A stretch of DNA of 40,979 bases from a virus, in the IMG/VR virus record IMGVR_UViG_3300027969_000189, positions 1 through 40,979 of that record. One strand, given 5' to 3'. Positions 7,458 to 16,151 of this stretch are shown here, piece by piece (position 1 is the stretch's first letter; the number at the start of each line of letters is the position of its first letter). Below the pieces are notes generated by a model that searched no databases, was not told where the DNA came from, and saw only the letters and a list, made by a program, of their open reading frames with translations. The position numbers and the translations under genes are program-made.

Positions 7458-7933
7458 AGTGCTTCCTCATCGTCTAATTCTGCTTGACGCTTCATTTCTA
7501 AGATTGCTAACTCTTGCTCTAAGCGGAGTTTTGCAGACCTTATTAATACAGCGTTTTGCAAGTCTTGTTGTTGCGTTACAAGATTAGCGATGTATCGGTC
7601 AATGTTTGCTAGGTTTGACGGTATATCAACGCTAACTTCTTGATTGGATTGTACTTTAGTTTGTTGTTTCTTTGCAACGGGTTTTGGGTTTACCAAATCT
7701 GCAATAGTTTGCTTACGGTTTTCAGCATCAGCTTTAAGTGCAGCAATACGCTTTTCTTCTGTTTGTCGCAGTTTTTTCTGGATACCTTTAAGGCGCTTTA
7801 ATTCTTCCCGTGTATATGGTGCATCATCCCCGCCAAACTTGGTAGGTTCTACAGGGGTAATGACAATTTGAAATGCGTCATTTTGAAACGCATTAACCTG
7901 AAAAGCAGTTTGAAACACTATAGGACTACCCAA
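7439..7933 (-). CDS. Head-region protein with AFQ repeats and coiled coil
   Basis: A 164-aa protein. The N-terminus repeats AFQ three to four times (FQTAFQVNAFQNDAFQI), then come a basic helical segment (REELKRLKGIQKKLRQTEEKRIAA) and a C-terminal helix rich in Leu/Glu/Gln ending ALLALLL. It overlaps the fibre gene by 16 bases and runs into the glycosyltransferase frame at its end. Similar AFQ-repeat proteins occur near fibre or capsid genes in related phages, with no assigned role. I call it a structural-region hypothetical protein. Confidence 0.55.
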   Translation of the reverse strand: MGSPIVFQTAFQVNAFQNDAFQIVITPVEPTKFGGDDAPYTREELKRLKGIQKKLRQTEEKRIAALKADAENRKQTIADLVNPKPVAKKQQTKVQSNQEVSVDIPSNLANIDRYIANLVTQQQDLQNAVLIRSAKLRLEQELAILEMKRQAELDDEEALLALLL

Positions 7934-10164
7934 CGGCTACCACTAGCTACAGTCACAGACTGACCAGAAGCTACAGTTACAGGGCCTACAGACATACCGC
8001 AGTCACCTGAAGCAATAGAATAACTTGCAGATACAGTCTTGCTATTGACTACTATGCCGTTACTTGCCCTTTGAATTGGGGCGGTTTGTGTAGTGCCATC
8101 AAAAGTATAGCTAGACGATTGGTTAGGCGTTGTAGTGCCTTGACCATAAGGTACATAGTTTGTAGTGTAAGTAAATGGCGCAGCTTTATTATTAAATGTA
8201 GTCCAATCGGTACTTGTTAAATAACCGTTTACGCTACCAGTAGCAGCAGCCATACTAATAGCTGGGGTTGCACCACCGCTTGAAACTACAGGTGCAGTAC
8301 CAGTAACGCTAGTAACCGTGCCTACGCTGATTGAGCCACCAAGACTTGTGCTTGTGCCATTGATGGTGATTGCACTATTAGTTAACTGGCTATTGGCGAT
8401 AGAACCTAATGTGCCACCTAAAGTTAAATTACCGCTAGAAGTTACCGTACCGCTTAATGTTATGCCGTTTATGCTACCTGTACCGCCTACGCTAGTAACA
8501 GTACCACCGCTAGATGGGGCGGTATTGGTAATAGTGAAGTTAGGGTATGTACCACTAGTACTAATCCCTGTACCAGCCGTTAATGCAACAGTTTGGTCAG
8601 GGGCAGTATTAGTAATGGTTAAAGTGCCGCTACCTGTAATAGGACTACCACTTACGCTAATGCCTGTACCTGCGGTTGCCGCTACGCTAGTTACTGTGCC
8701 AACGCTTACAGAACCACCTAATGCAGTTGAGTTTCCATTAATGGTAATAGTTGAATTAGATAATTGGGCATTAGTTACTGTGCCTGATAGGTCTGTAGTA
8801 GGAATAGTAGAAGCGGCTGTTAAAGCGCTTGTTCCGCTACCTTTTACATATCCTGTAAGGGTTGTTGTTCCAGTACCACCGTGGTCTACACCCAAAGTAC
8901 CAGTAATGATAGAAGCTGGGACTGCTAAAGGCGTGGTCTGTTTTACATAAATATGACCAGCAGAAGAATCAATATAAGTTGCAATACCAACTTGTACTGT
9001 TATTCCTGTTGGCGGTACAGTATTCATTAACTGACCAGCAGAATAAGGGCTTAAATAAAGAACCTGCCCTACTGTAAATGTGCTTGTATTGACATTATCA
9101 ATAGTGCCTTGTGATGTTACATAGCCAAAAGCACCATTAGCAATAGCACCATTTGTAAGGCCAATAACAGAAGAAGTAGCCGCTACATCAGCTTTAGCCA
9201 ATGCAACATTAGGGTATGTTTGACCGCTAGAAGTGCCTGTAATGTAAACAGGACTGCCATTAGGAATGGTTGAGCCTGTGTTATTGATAACTTTAAAAAT
9301 TAAGTCTTGGCTAATATGAACCGCTAATGCAGATGAATCATTGTAAAAAGCTAAAGCCTTTTCTGTGTTGTCGTACCAAACTCGACCTTCAGAATAAGCA
9401 GGAGCAGTTGTAGAAGTAAAGTTTTCGTAGTTGCTAATAGTTGGGTTAGCTTGAGTTGCGCCTGTAGCTAATACGACATTGCCAGTACCAGTTGTGCTTG
9501 TAGCAGGGAAAGCACCAACATCGCTATAAGTTAAAACGACTGTACCTGTATATCCGTTGACAGAAGTTACAGCATCAGTATTGTCTATTTTTTGCCAGGC
9601 AGAACCATTGTAAACAGCCCAGTCGCCCACTTTCCAATCTGTAATCCCATTAAGATTAGTGCTACCAGCAACAGATACAACATAGTAGTAACCCTTAGTG
9701 CCAACAGACGAAGTAAGAGTAGGAGTATTTGTGTTGGCATCCCATGTTCCTTGGTAACTTAAAGCGCCTAATACTGCGGCTGGTAATTGGCTTACAGGGA
9801 CTGTGCCTGAACCGTCTAAAGTTGCTACACCATTGGCTACGCCTTTTGTTGCGGTTGCAACATAATCGCTAATAGTAACGCCTGACATTGAACCACCAGT
9901 AACAGATATGTTATTACTGTTTTGCGTGGACATTGTGCCTAAACCAGTTACATCGGTATTAGGAATGGTAGATGCAGCAGTCATGGCAGATGTGCCATTA
10001 CCTTTTACATAACCAGTTAAAGTTGCAGCGCCTGTACCACCATTAGCTACAGGTACTGTTCCTGTTAATTGATGGTCAGCGTTCCAATCACTTGGGCGAA
10101 CAACGGATGTGTCATCTCCGTCAGGTATCGTTGAAACCTTAGTATGCTTGACTGTAATAGCCAT
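7918..10164 (-). CDS. Large tail-fibre-like protein with internal repeats
   Basis: A 748-aa Gly/Thr/Ser/Asn-rich protein with beta-repeat character. The segment GGTGxxTLTGYVKGNGTSAxTAASTIP occurs near residue 40 and again near residue 430. Glycine-rich TVTSV/GTVTSV repeats fill residues about 480-650. The C-terminus, GQSVTVASGSRWVVL, is the same tip module as in the 191-aa fibre protein at 30566-31141. It lies between portal and scaffold genes, an unusual place for a fibre, and its start overlaps the portal stop by one base. It is likely a host-recognition or capsid-fibre protein; the attachment point on the virion is not visible. Confidence 0.7.
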   Translation of the reverse strand: MAITVKHTKVSTIPDGDDTSVVRPSDWNADHQLTGTVPVANGGTGAATLTGYVKGNGTSAMTAASTIPNTDVTGLGTMSTQNSNNISVTGGSMSGVTISDYVATATKGVANGVATLDGSGTVPVSQLPAAVLGALSYQGTWDANTNTPTLTSSVGTKGYYYVVSVAGSTNLNGITDWKVGDWAVYNGSAWQKIDNTDAVTSVNGYTGTVVLTYSDVGAFPATSTTGTGNVVLATGATQANPTISNYENFTSTTAPAYSEGRVWYDNTEKALAFYNDSSALAVHISQDLIFKVINNTGSTIPNGSPVYITGTSSGQTYPNVALAKADVAATSSVIGLTNGAIANGAFGYVTSQGTIDNVNTSTFTVGQVLYLSPYSAGQLMNTVPPTGITVQVGIATYIDSSAGHIYVKQTTPLAVPASIITGTLGVDHGGTGTTTLTGYVKGSGTSALTAASTIPTTDLSGTVTNAQLSNSTITINGNSTALGGSVSVGTVTSVAATAGTGISVSGSPITGSGTLTITNTAPDQTVALTAGTGISTSGTYPNFTITNTAPSSGGTVTSVGGTGSINGITLSGTVTSSGNLTLGGTLGSIANSQLTNSAITINGTSTSLGGSISVGTVTSVTGTAPVVSSGGATPAISMAAATGSVNGYLTSTDWTTFNNKAAPFTYTTNYVPYGQGTTTPNQSSSYTFDGTTQTAPIQRASNGIVVNSKTVSASYSIASGDCGMSVGPVTVASGQSVTVASGSRWVVL

Positions 10165-12428
10165 TATTGGACTCCAATGATTTTGCCGTCTTGACCTCTA
10201 ACCACCGTCTTAGGGCGGTTATGTTGAGCATTAATTGTATCTACCAAAGCGGTAATTGCATTTGCCATTTGTGCGTTTCCTTGACCAATAGCATTAGCAA
10301 TAGGTTGCATTGGGTGTTCCATAGCATGAGCCATTGACTCTTCAGTCATGTAGGCTTGTTCGCCATCAGATTCACCAGCAGAAATACGAGCAGTTTCAAT
10401 CTTTGCGCCATTGTTGATATGAGCAAGAAGAACCTGGGTATTTCTTTCAGTCATCATCTTCATTTGAGCTACTTTTGCTTGCATTTCAAGGTCAGATTGA
10501 TTTCTTTGTGCTTCTAATTGGAATTTAAGCTGATTTTCTTGAGCTTGGTACTCTTGTTTAGCTTTTTCTAGCTCCATTTGACCTTGTAACTTAGCTTGTT
10601 CAAGTTGTGCAGTCATTTGTAGCTGTTGCATCTTAGCTTGGCCATCCATTTGAGCCTTTTGAATCTCAACAGGAGGCTGTTTAGGTTGACCTTTAGTAGC
10701 TTCGTACTGTTTCTTCATGTCATCAGCAGTTTGGTCAATAATTCCCTCTAATTGCTTACCAGCTTTGAACGCAGTTACGCCAAATTTGAGCATTTCTAGC
10801 AACATAGGAGTCATTTCGGGCGCGGCCTGAGCAGTTGGAAGAGCCATAGACACAAATTGACCAACAGCAGCTAAAAATGCGGTTCTATCAGCTTTTTCTT
10901 GTTGTTCATCTTGGTAAATCATTGAGTCAGAAGTGACTTCAATGCGGAAATTCTTGGCTGCTTCGTCTCTTAGGAGTGCAATAGCTTGTGGAATGTACTG
11001 TTTGTCCTGGTCAGACAGTTGCATTGCGCCAGAAATTTTAACAAGCGTGTCATCAGTAAAGTGATTGCAGATAATCTGCGCTTTAATAGATAGCAGCGAG
11101 GTTGCAAAGTCTACAACAGCGTGTTGTTGGGTTTTGAGGCGACCTGCTGCGTTGTTTGACTTAATGATTTGTGCGCCAAGGGTTTCAGTAGGCTCTGTTT
11201 GACCACGCTGAATGTCAGCAATGCCCATTAATTCATAGATTTGACCTTTAACCTGGTCCATTGCTTGATAGCAAGACATCAATGCGCTTGCAAATGGGGT
11301 TAAATCGACTAAATCAATAGCACCTTTCATGCCTTGCTTTTCAGCAAAAGCCATCCAGTTAGATACTGGAATCATGGTGTTATTTTCGCCTTCAGAGAAT
11401 AAGCGTTGTAGCTCACTTGCTGAGGCATCGTATACACCACGCACTTTAAGGGCGTTAATTAAGCCATCAATACGGTCACAAAGGACATCTAATTCTCTTG
11501 CTTGGTCTTGGTAAATAGTAAAGTCAGGGATTGGCTCTAAAGAATCTGTAGTCAGAGTTGCATAAAGTGGCTTTGGACAAGGCCAAAAGTTTTCTAATCC
11601 TAGTGGGTCATCACGCTCATCAATAATTTTGCCGAGGGATTTACTAATCCAAAGGACTTTGCCTGTTTCTTTATCCCAAATCTCGTATATCACCGCCTCA
11701 TATACACCGTCATCAGATTTGTAGGATTGTTTTAAATCGTCAGGCTTGGTATCCAATGGGATTTTGTAGCCCATTTCTTCGCCAAAGCGTTCTACTAGGG
11801 CAGGGCGAGACATATAAACTCTACGCCATACTGCGGTTACTTCTTCCCAAGTACGGGCAATAGTATGTCCAAAGTCTCTCCAATGGACATAATCAACAGG
11901 ACAGCACTCATACTCAATACGCTCTGGATTTTCGGTTTCAGTAGCTTCAGGAGTTTCTGCTTCATCACTATCCTCGGTTACTTCTAATCCGTCATCAGGT
12001 GTTCCAGCTTCTTCGCCCACGATATGTGGCTCGTAACGAACCCAGGCCACTCCTCGACCACCAAGTAAGCGGTCTAATACTGCGTTATTCATGGCTGACT
12101 TGTAGTCACCATAGTGTTCAATCTCAAACTCTAATGCCCTTTCGAGCATCATTGAGGCTACTCTGCCTATTGGGTCATTATCTCTAAACCTACGGCTAAC
12201 ATCAGGTCTAGGCAGTCTTGCAAAGATAGCTGGCTGAATAGTTTGGACATTGGACCAAAGTATGTTAAATCTTGCGTTAGGATTTCTATCGTATCTGGAA
12301 TCATCTTTGTACTTTTTTACAATGCGGTCAACTCTGGCTTCCCATCGTTTATATGAGCGCTCATAGCCCATAATGGTTTTATACCAATCTTCGTAGGTAT
12401 GATTGACTGTAGCTTTATCGTTTGCCAT
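10164..12428 (-). CDS. Portal protein (P22-like)
   Basis: A 754-aa protein downstream of the large terminase. Length, position and features such as the N-terminal YEDWYKTIMGYERSYKRWEAR, LRDEAAKNFRIEVTSDSMIYQDEQQ and PTETLGAQIIKSNNAAGRLKTQQH match P22-type portals, the dodecameric DNA gate at one capsid vertex. After residue about 590 there is a long Gln/Lys/Glu coiled-coil stretch, as in the helical barrel of this family. An acidic insert near residue 150 (EVTEDSDEAETPEATETENPE) looks flexible. It starts with ATG at 12428 after an AAGG site. Confidence 0.85.
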   Translation of the reverse strand: MANDKATVNHTYEDWYKTIMGYERSYKRWEARVDRIVKKYKDDSRYDRNPNARFNILWSNVQTIQPAIFARLPRPDVSRRFRDNDPIGRVASMMLERALEFEIEHYGDYKSAMNNAVLDRLLGGRGVAWVRYEPHIVGEEAGTPDDGLEVTEDSDEAETPEATETENPERIEYECCPVDYVHWRDFGHTIARTWEEVTAVWRRVYMSRPALVERFGEEMGYKIPLDTKPDDLKQSYKSDDGVYEAVIYEIWDKETGKVLWISKSLGKIIDERDDPLGLENFWPCPKPLYATLTTDSLEPIPDFTIYQDQARELDVLCDRIDGLINALKVRGVYDASASELQRLFSEGENNTMIPVSNWMAFAEKQGMKGAIDLVDLTPFASALMSCYQAMDQVKGQIYELMGIADIQRGQTEPTETLGAQIIKSNNAAGRLKTQQHAVVDFATSLLSIKAQIICNHFTDDTLVKISGAMQLSDQDKQYIPQAIALLRDEAAKNFRIEVTSDSMIYQDEQQEKADRTAFLAAVGQFVSMALPTAQAAPEMTPMLLEMLKFGVTAFKAGKQLEGIIDQTADDMKKQYEATKGQPKQPPVEIQKAQMDGQAKMQQLQMTAQLEQAKLQGQMELEKAKQEYQAQENQLKFQLEAQRNQSDLEMQAKVAQMKMMTERNTQVLLAHINNGAKIETARISAGESDGEQAYMTEESMAHAMEHPMQPIANAIGQGNAQMANAITALVDTINAQHNRPKTVVRGQDGKIIGVQ

Positions 12429-12481
12429 GAGTTGCCTTAATGTTTGAATATTTGGCGAAATGTTTGCTTATTTTACCTTTT

Positions 12482-13828
12482 TTATATCCTATTGTTTGTT
12501 TTTACCTTAGTCTCTTTCCATAACTCATTAAGAGATACATCAGTTTTGCCGACAAATACCCCCCGTATAGGCGTTTCAGGGTCAACTATTTTTGCTTCGT
12601 CTTTCCAAACAATCGCTAAATACCTAAAAGCATCAGCACCATGAGAAGTCCAATCATGGCGAGGCTTATCTCTGAATACCTTTTTATCCTCATCGTATTC
12701 TCTTTGATATTGGCGTAGACACTCTATGCCGTCAGTACACTTGTGGTCGAACCATGCCCTAGTAAGCGCTAACCTACTAGCCTGGATGCCGTCTTGAAGT
12801 TTTAAATTAGGGGTTATCTTGATTGTTTTTAGGGGTATTTTATCGCCTAGCTGTTCGATTACAGAACGATTAGAAGATAAAGTCTTGGCTCTAGCATCAT
12901 GTGGCAACCAATGTGTACCGTATGTATAGCCCCGCTCTTCCTCTCTGGCTTGGATAATCCCCGCATAGAAGGCAACGGGTTGACCGTTAGAGGAGTGATA
13001 GTCAAGGAGTCTAATTTCCCCATGCACGACTTGATACCACCAGATTGCCGTATCGTCTGAATACCCCAAGTCCCATGCCGTATGGACAGGGAATAAGGGG
13101 TCATATTCGACATCGGTTATACGCCCTTGGTCTGTAAGCTGGCGCATTTCCTTACCATAGTAAGCCCCTAGGATTGCAGATTCAAAGTCACATTCAAATT
13201 CTTGAAGATATTGGTCTTGAGTCATTGTCTTGGCTGCGTCATCTAGCTCCGCCTTGTCTAATAGCCCCGTCTGGCTAGCTCTTAGGACTTTGACATACCA
13301 GCTCTTATCTTGCGTGGCATTGTTGTATACCTCCCAAAAAGCATTATGCCCTTTAGGAGTGCCTATAAACGTACACCAGCCCTTTCTGTCAGCAAGGAGG
13401 GGTCTAAGTACTGCTCCGAAGATACTAGGCTTCATATCAGCGTATTCATCCAATACAACCCCGTCTAGATATAGCCCCCTTAAGGCATCGGGATTATCCG
13501 CACCGAATAGCCTTATCCTTGCTCCATTGATTAGCTCCACCCATAGCTCCGCTTGGTTAGACTTAGACATGACAGGGCGTGAGTACTTAAGCAAGTAGTC
13601 GAAGGCGATAGTCTTAGCCTGTGACATATATGGGGCGACATAAGCATACCGCCCATCCTCTTTATCCTCTATCAATGCTCTATAGATTAAGTCATTAATA
13701 CATAGGACAGTCTTACCGCACCGCCTATGGGCAACAATGACACTCCAACGCTCTTGTCTATCGTGGAAATCCTCAAAGACCTGACGGGGGCAATAGTCCA
13801 GCTCTACCTCTAATAATCCCTCGCTCAC
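12482..13828 (-). CDS. terL: Terminase large subunit
   Basis: A 448-aa packaging motor. The ATPase domain has Walker A VAHRRCGKT (about residues 32-40) and Walker B with catalytic acid VVLDEYAD (124-131), followed by the coupling motif FIGTPKGHN (155-162). The RNase H-like nuclease domain shows D253 (AWDLGYSDDTAIWW) and D399 (HGADAFRYL). It cuts concatemers and pumps DNA through the portal. Its start overlaps the TerS-like gene by 4 bases. The length is normal for the family, and the 53-base gap to the portal gene is AT-rich with no clear hairpin. Confidence 0.95.
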   Translation of the reverse strand: MSEGLLEVELDYCPRQVFEDFHDRQERWSVIVAHRRCGKTVLCINDLIYRALIEDKEDGRYAYVAPYMSQAKTIAFDYLLKYSRPVMSKSNQAELWVELINGARIRLFGADNPDALRGLYLDGVVLDEYADMKPSIFGAVLRPLLADRKGWCTFIGTPKGHNAFWEVYNNATQDKSWYVKVLRASQTGLLDKAELDDAAKTMTQDQYLQEFECDFESAILGAYYGKEMRQLTDQGRITDVEYDPLFPVHTAWDLGYSDDTAIWWYQVVHGEIRLLDYHSSNGQPVAFYAGIIQAREEERGYTYGTHWLPHDARAKTLSSNRSVIEQLGDKIPLKTIKITPNLKLQDGIQASRLALTRAWFDHKCTDGIECLRQYQREYDEDKKVFRDKPRHDWTSHGADAFRYLAIVWKDEAKIVDPETPIRGVFVGKTDVSLNELWKETKVKTNNRI

Positions 13829-14244
13829 TCTGGGCGCTTCCAGCTGATTACCATGCGTTGCGGTGCTGCTTCATCTCCTACGCTCTCAACTCTGGCGAGC
13901 TTAGGTAAGTGATACTCCATTACGGCTTGCAACATTAAAAAGGCTTTCTCTGGGTTAGGCGGGACAATCCACACAATATCCCCGTTCTTGTCATATCTAA
14001 TACATCCCTCTTTATCAGTCTTAGGAATACCGCTTGCTACTTCCTCAAGCCAATGTTGCATACGAGGGCTGTTCTTATCTACAAACTTGGCTATAGCTTC
14101 CTTAGCAATGGCTGTATGTTTATTAACAGCACCAACGGGGCGACCTTTTCCAGCGTTGGGAGGTGTTCTTTTCTTGGGTTTTACTATTGAACCATCTTGA
14201 TTAATGGTGATTACTTCAGATGCTTTTGCTGTAGTTTCAGACAT
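13825..14244 (-). CDS. Terminase small subunit-like protein
   Basis: A 139-aa basic protein upstream of and overlapping the large terminase. The N-terminal segment is Lys/Pro-rich (KPKKRTPPNAGKGRPVGAVNKHT), then a helical region follows (AIAKEAIAKFVDKNSPRMQHWLEEVASG), ending in RMVISWKRPE. Position and composition fit the DNA-recognition subunit that presents concatemers to TerL, but the classical TerS helix-turn-helix is not obvious. It is the first gene of the left-hand late unit, facing a divergent intergenic region. Confidence 0.65.
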   Translation of the reverse strand: MSETTAKASEVITINQDGSIVKPKKRTPPNAGKGRPVGAVNKHTAIAKEAIAKFVDKNSPRMQHWLEEVASGIPKTDKEGCIRYDKNGDIVWIVPPNPEKAFLMLQAVMEYHLPKLARVESVGDEAAPQRMVISWKRPE

Positions 14245-14456
14245 TCTTTATAGCTTTCAGTAATTAAGTATTTAATTAAACGCTAAGTCTTTGATTCATT
14301 TAGACGCAATATATCATAAATCCATAGTTTTGATGTAAAAACCACACTTATTAGATAGATTCGTAATATAAGCAAATATTTGTTTGTTTATCTGTAGTGA
14401 TGCGCTACAGTCATGCTTAGCAGTAACGATTAACAGTCAACTAAAGGGGAATTTAA
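14245..14456. promoter_or_regulatory. Divergent control region between late unit and small-gene operon
   Basis: 212 bases without genes between the TerS-like gene (minus) and the 106-aa gene (plus). It contains an inverted repeat CTGTAG (14392-14397) and CTACAG (14405-14410), and a perfect 10-base palindrome CAAATATTTG (14373-14382), either of which could be an operator. A possible minus promoter has TTTACA (minus strand, 14339-14334) followed by an AT-rich -10 region around 14311-14320. No convincing plus -35/-10 pair was found. The plus gene has a strong AAGGGGA ribosome site just before 14457. Confidence 0.5.
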
Positions 14457-14777
14457 ATGACTAAAAAACAAGCAGACCAAGAGAACGCAAGAGTAGAGTT
14501 AGACAAGATATTGCGTGACATCAATACAGACACAATCTATACAGTTTTACGCCATGTAAGCTCAAGTCGTATGCAAAGAGAGATTAGCGTAAAGATGATA
14601 GATGCAGGTCGAATCATCCATCTAGATTATTTAGTGTCTACAGCTTTAGGAATGAAGCAAGGTAAACACAATGGCATAGTAGTAAAGGGATGTGGAATGG
14701 ATATGGGCTTTCATATTGTTCATAACATCCTTAGAGCTGTTAGTCCATCTAAGCAATATAGACATGAGTGGATTTAA
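14457..14777 (+). CDS. Small conserved phage protein, function unknown (106 aa)
   Basis: First gene of the plus-strand small-protein operon, with a strong AAGGGGA ribosome site. The protein begins with a charged helix (KKQADQENARVELDKILRDI), then a mixed region with GIVVKGCGMDMGFHIVHNIL. No motif with catalytic meaning is seen. Such proteins are common in early regions of aquatic phages; the position next to the divergent control region suggests early expression. Confidence 0.6.
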   Translation: MTKKQADQENARVELDKILRDINTDTIYTVLRHVSSSRMQREISVKMIDAGRIIHLDYLVSTALGMKQGKHNGIVVKGCGMDMGFHIVHNILRAVSPSKQYRHEWI

Positions 14778-14779
14778 TC

Positions 14780-14869
14780 ATGACTAATCTACAGGCAATG
14801 GCTTTATCTATTCTTTTGGCGGGATTTTTATACTTTATTTGGTATCTAACTGCCATACATTACATTTAA
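14780..14869 (+). CDS. 29-aa single-span membrane microprotein
   Basis: ATG at 14780, two bases after the previous stop, with 29 codons. The sequence is MTNLQAMALS followed by a hydrophobic run ILLAGFLYFIWYLTAI, one membrane helix. There is no strong ribosome site of its own, so translation would depend on coupling with the upstream gene. Too short for homology; support is position and hydrophobicity. Confidence 0.4.
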   Translation: MTNLQAMALSILLAGFLYFIWYLTAIHYI

Positions 14870-14912
14870 ACGCATTACACGGGCTTTTTTAACTGTTTTA
14901 TAAGGGGATAAC

Positions 14913-15284
14913 ATGATTACTAGCACTTTTACCTACGGCAACAATGTAAAGAACTTAGACGATTGGCAGAAAGATGCTAATCCTTGGACTATTACGCTTA
15001 AAAATGGGACTAAAAAAATGACAGTTCCATATTTCACAGGTCAAGCTGTTGAGATGATTAAAACCGAAGATGTTTTATGGTGTTTAGTATCTGATGCCAA
15101 TATGACTGCGGATGGCTTTGACTGGTTTTGTAGCTGTTATGGATATAGCGATGACAGCAGAAAAGCGGAAACACTCTATAAGCAATGTGAGCAAACAAGG
15201 CGCAAGCTAGAGAAGTTTTTAGGGGGTTCTTTTGCCGAAATTATGGCAATGGATGAAGGTGAAATCAATGAATTATGCAAATAA
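14913..15284 (+). CDS. Conserved phage protein, function unknown (123 aa)
   Basis: A 123-aa protein with TFTYGNNVKNLDDWQKDANPWTITL at the N-terminus, TVPYFTGQAVEM in the middle and an aromatic/Cys patch GFDWFCSCYGYSDDSRKAETLY, then a helical, acidic end. Good ribosome site AAGGGGA before ATG. The Trp/Cys-rich patch and acidic tail are unusual, but I recognise no named family. It is followed nine bases later by the 63-aa gene. Confidence 0.6.
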   Translation: MITSTFTYGNNVKNLDDWQKDANPWTITLKNGTKKMTVPYFTGQAVEMIKTEDVLWCLVSDANMTADGFDWFCSCYGYSDDSRKAETLYKQCEQTRRKLEKFLGGSFAEIMAMDEGEINELCK

Positions 15285-15293
15285 GGGGTTTAT

Positions 15294-15485
15294 ATGTACG
15301 CTATTCGATTAAATAACGAGCCTGTATGGTTTACAGATGGGGAAGAGGAGTTATTCCACACAGAGAGCCACGCAATAGAGGCAATTAATGTAGAAATTAT
15401 GGTTTGCGAAGAGGCTGTAAAAGCTGGATACATGGAAGACGCTGGCGGATTTGAAGACTATCGAATTATCAAAATAGGGGAATAA
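15294..15485 (+). CDS. Small acidic protein, function unknown (63 aa)
   Basis: A 63-aa acidic protein (VWFTDGEEELFHTESHAIEAIN), with a ribosome site AAGGGG before the ATG. It is tightly packed between neighbours of the same operon. No recognisable motif. Small acidic early proteins in phages can be inhibitors of host enzymes, but nothing in the sequence proves this here. Confidence 0.5.
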   Translation: MYAIRLNNEPVWFTDGEEELFHTESHAIEAINVEIMVCEEAVKAGYMEDAGGFEDYRIIKIGE

Positions 15486-15488
15486 AAA

Positions 15489-15662
15489 ATGATTCATGCA
15501 AACTTAATTACCTATCACCGCAAGCCTACATCTTACGAAATCAAATTCGGGCATGGTGCTACCCATTACAAAGACTTTAAGCGCTCACAATGTACTAAAC
15601 CTAATGGATGTCGCAAACAATGGCTAATTTGCCCTGTTGACGGCTTACGCTATTACTACTAA
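15489..15662 (+). CDS. 57-aa basic protein with three Cys residues
   Basis: ATG at 15489, three bases after the previous stop; GGGGAATAAAA upstream is a suitable ribosome site. The protein is basic and aromatic (TYHRKPTSYEIKFGHGATHYKDF) with Cys residues at about 35, 41 and 48, ending GLRYYY. A metal site is conceivable but Cys spacing is not diagnostic. Gene support comes from the clean operon fit. Confidence 0.5.
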   Translation: MIHANLITYHRKPTSYEIKFGHGATHYKDFKRSQCTKPNGCRKQWLICPVDGLRYYY

Positions 15663-15671
15663 GGGGGATTT

Positions 15672-15836
15672 ATGACACAAGAAAAGAGACTTCAAGAGGT
15701 CAAAGAGCTGATTTGGGCTATAGAAAGAGACTTAGACCCTTATGAGCGTGGCGATTCAATGAATTATTCGGGTTACATGATGGAAAACGCATTAGACCTA
15801 AAAAACGCAGTATTTAATCTACTTAAAGGGGAATAA
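15672..15836 (+). CDS. 54-aa helical protein
   Basis: ATG at 15672 with GGGGGA seven bases upstream; stop TAA at 15834-15836, followed four bases later by the next gene. The protein looks like two amphipathic helices (EKRLQEVKELIWAIERDL and GYMMENALDLKNAVFNLLKGE). No family recognised. It fits the chain of short coupled genes in this operon. Confidence 0.5.
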   Translation: MTQEKRLQEVKELIWAIERDLDPYERGDSMNYSGYMMENALDLKNAVFNLLKGE

Positions 15837-15839
15837 ACC

Positions 15840-16097
15840 ATGACTACAAAACAACCAAAGACCAAGCCATTGACTAAGGTTCAACAGCTTGAAAGGCAAA
15901 TAGGCAATTTAGAGGAGGCTATTTATATGGCTTATAACGATACAGACGAATTGTTTGGCCCTTTGTATCTCATTATTCAAGAATTAGACAAGCCTGACTG
16001 TAATCGCTATATGGTTAAAAAATCTGTACAGGCTTTAAGGTCATTGCTTATAGGTAATCAAACAATGATGATGGAATGTGCTGGGCTTGAATATTAA
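15840..16097 (+). CDS. 85-aa helical protein, function unknown
   Basis: A basic N-terminus (TTKQPKTKPLTKVQQLERQIGNLEE) leads into a coiled-coil-like helix, then GPLYLIIQELDKPDCNRYMVKKSVQALRSLLI in shortened form. It is the last gene before a clear rho-independent terminator at 16111, so it closes the operon begun at 14457. No enzyme motif. Confidence 0.55.
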   Translation: MTTKQPKTKPLTKVQQLERQIGNLEEAIYMAYNDTDELFGPLYLIIQELDKPDCNRYMVKKSVQALRSLLIGNQTMMMECAGLEY

Positions 16098-16110
16098 CTT
16101 TTAACTAATC

Positions 16111-16137
16111 AAGGGGGCTTGTCCCCCTCTCTTTTTG
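16111..16137 (+). terminator. Rho-independent terminator of the small-gene operon
   Basis: AGGGGG and CCCCCT arms (16112-16117 and 16123-16128) around a short CTTGT loop, followed by CTCTTTTT. It lies 14 bases after the 85-aa gene stop, separating it from the HTH gene. Confidence 0.75.
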
Positions 16138-16151
16138 CGGGGAATTTTTAT

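Noticed and set aside
8318-8950. 210-aa open frame on the plus strand inside the fibre gene
   Set aside because: It is the antisense shadow of the repetitive fibre gene; its Pro/Val/Leu-rich sequence mirrors Gly/Thr-rich codons and it has no ribosome site or promoter.
16119-16151. Upstream TTG start for the HTH protein
   Set aside because: It lies inside the rho-independent terminator and lacks a ribosome site; ATG 16152 has GGGGA at correct spacing.
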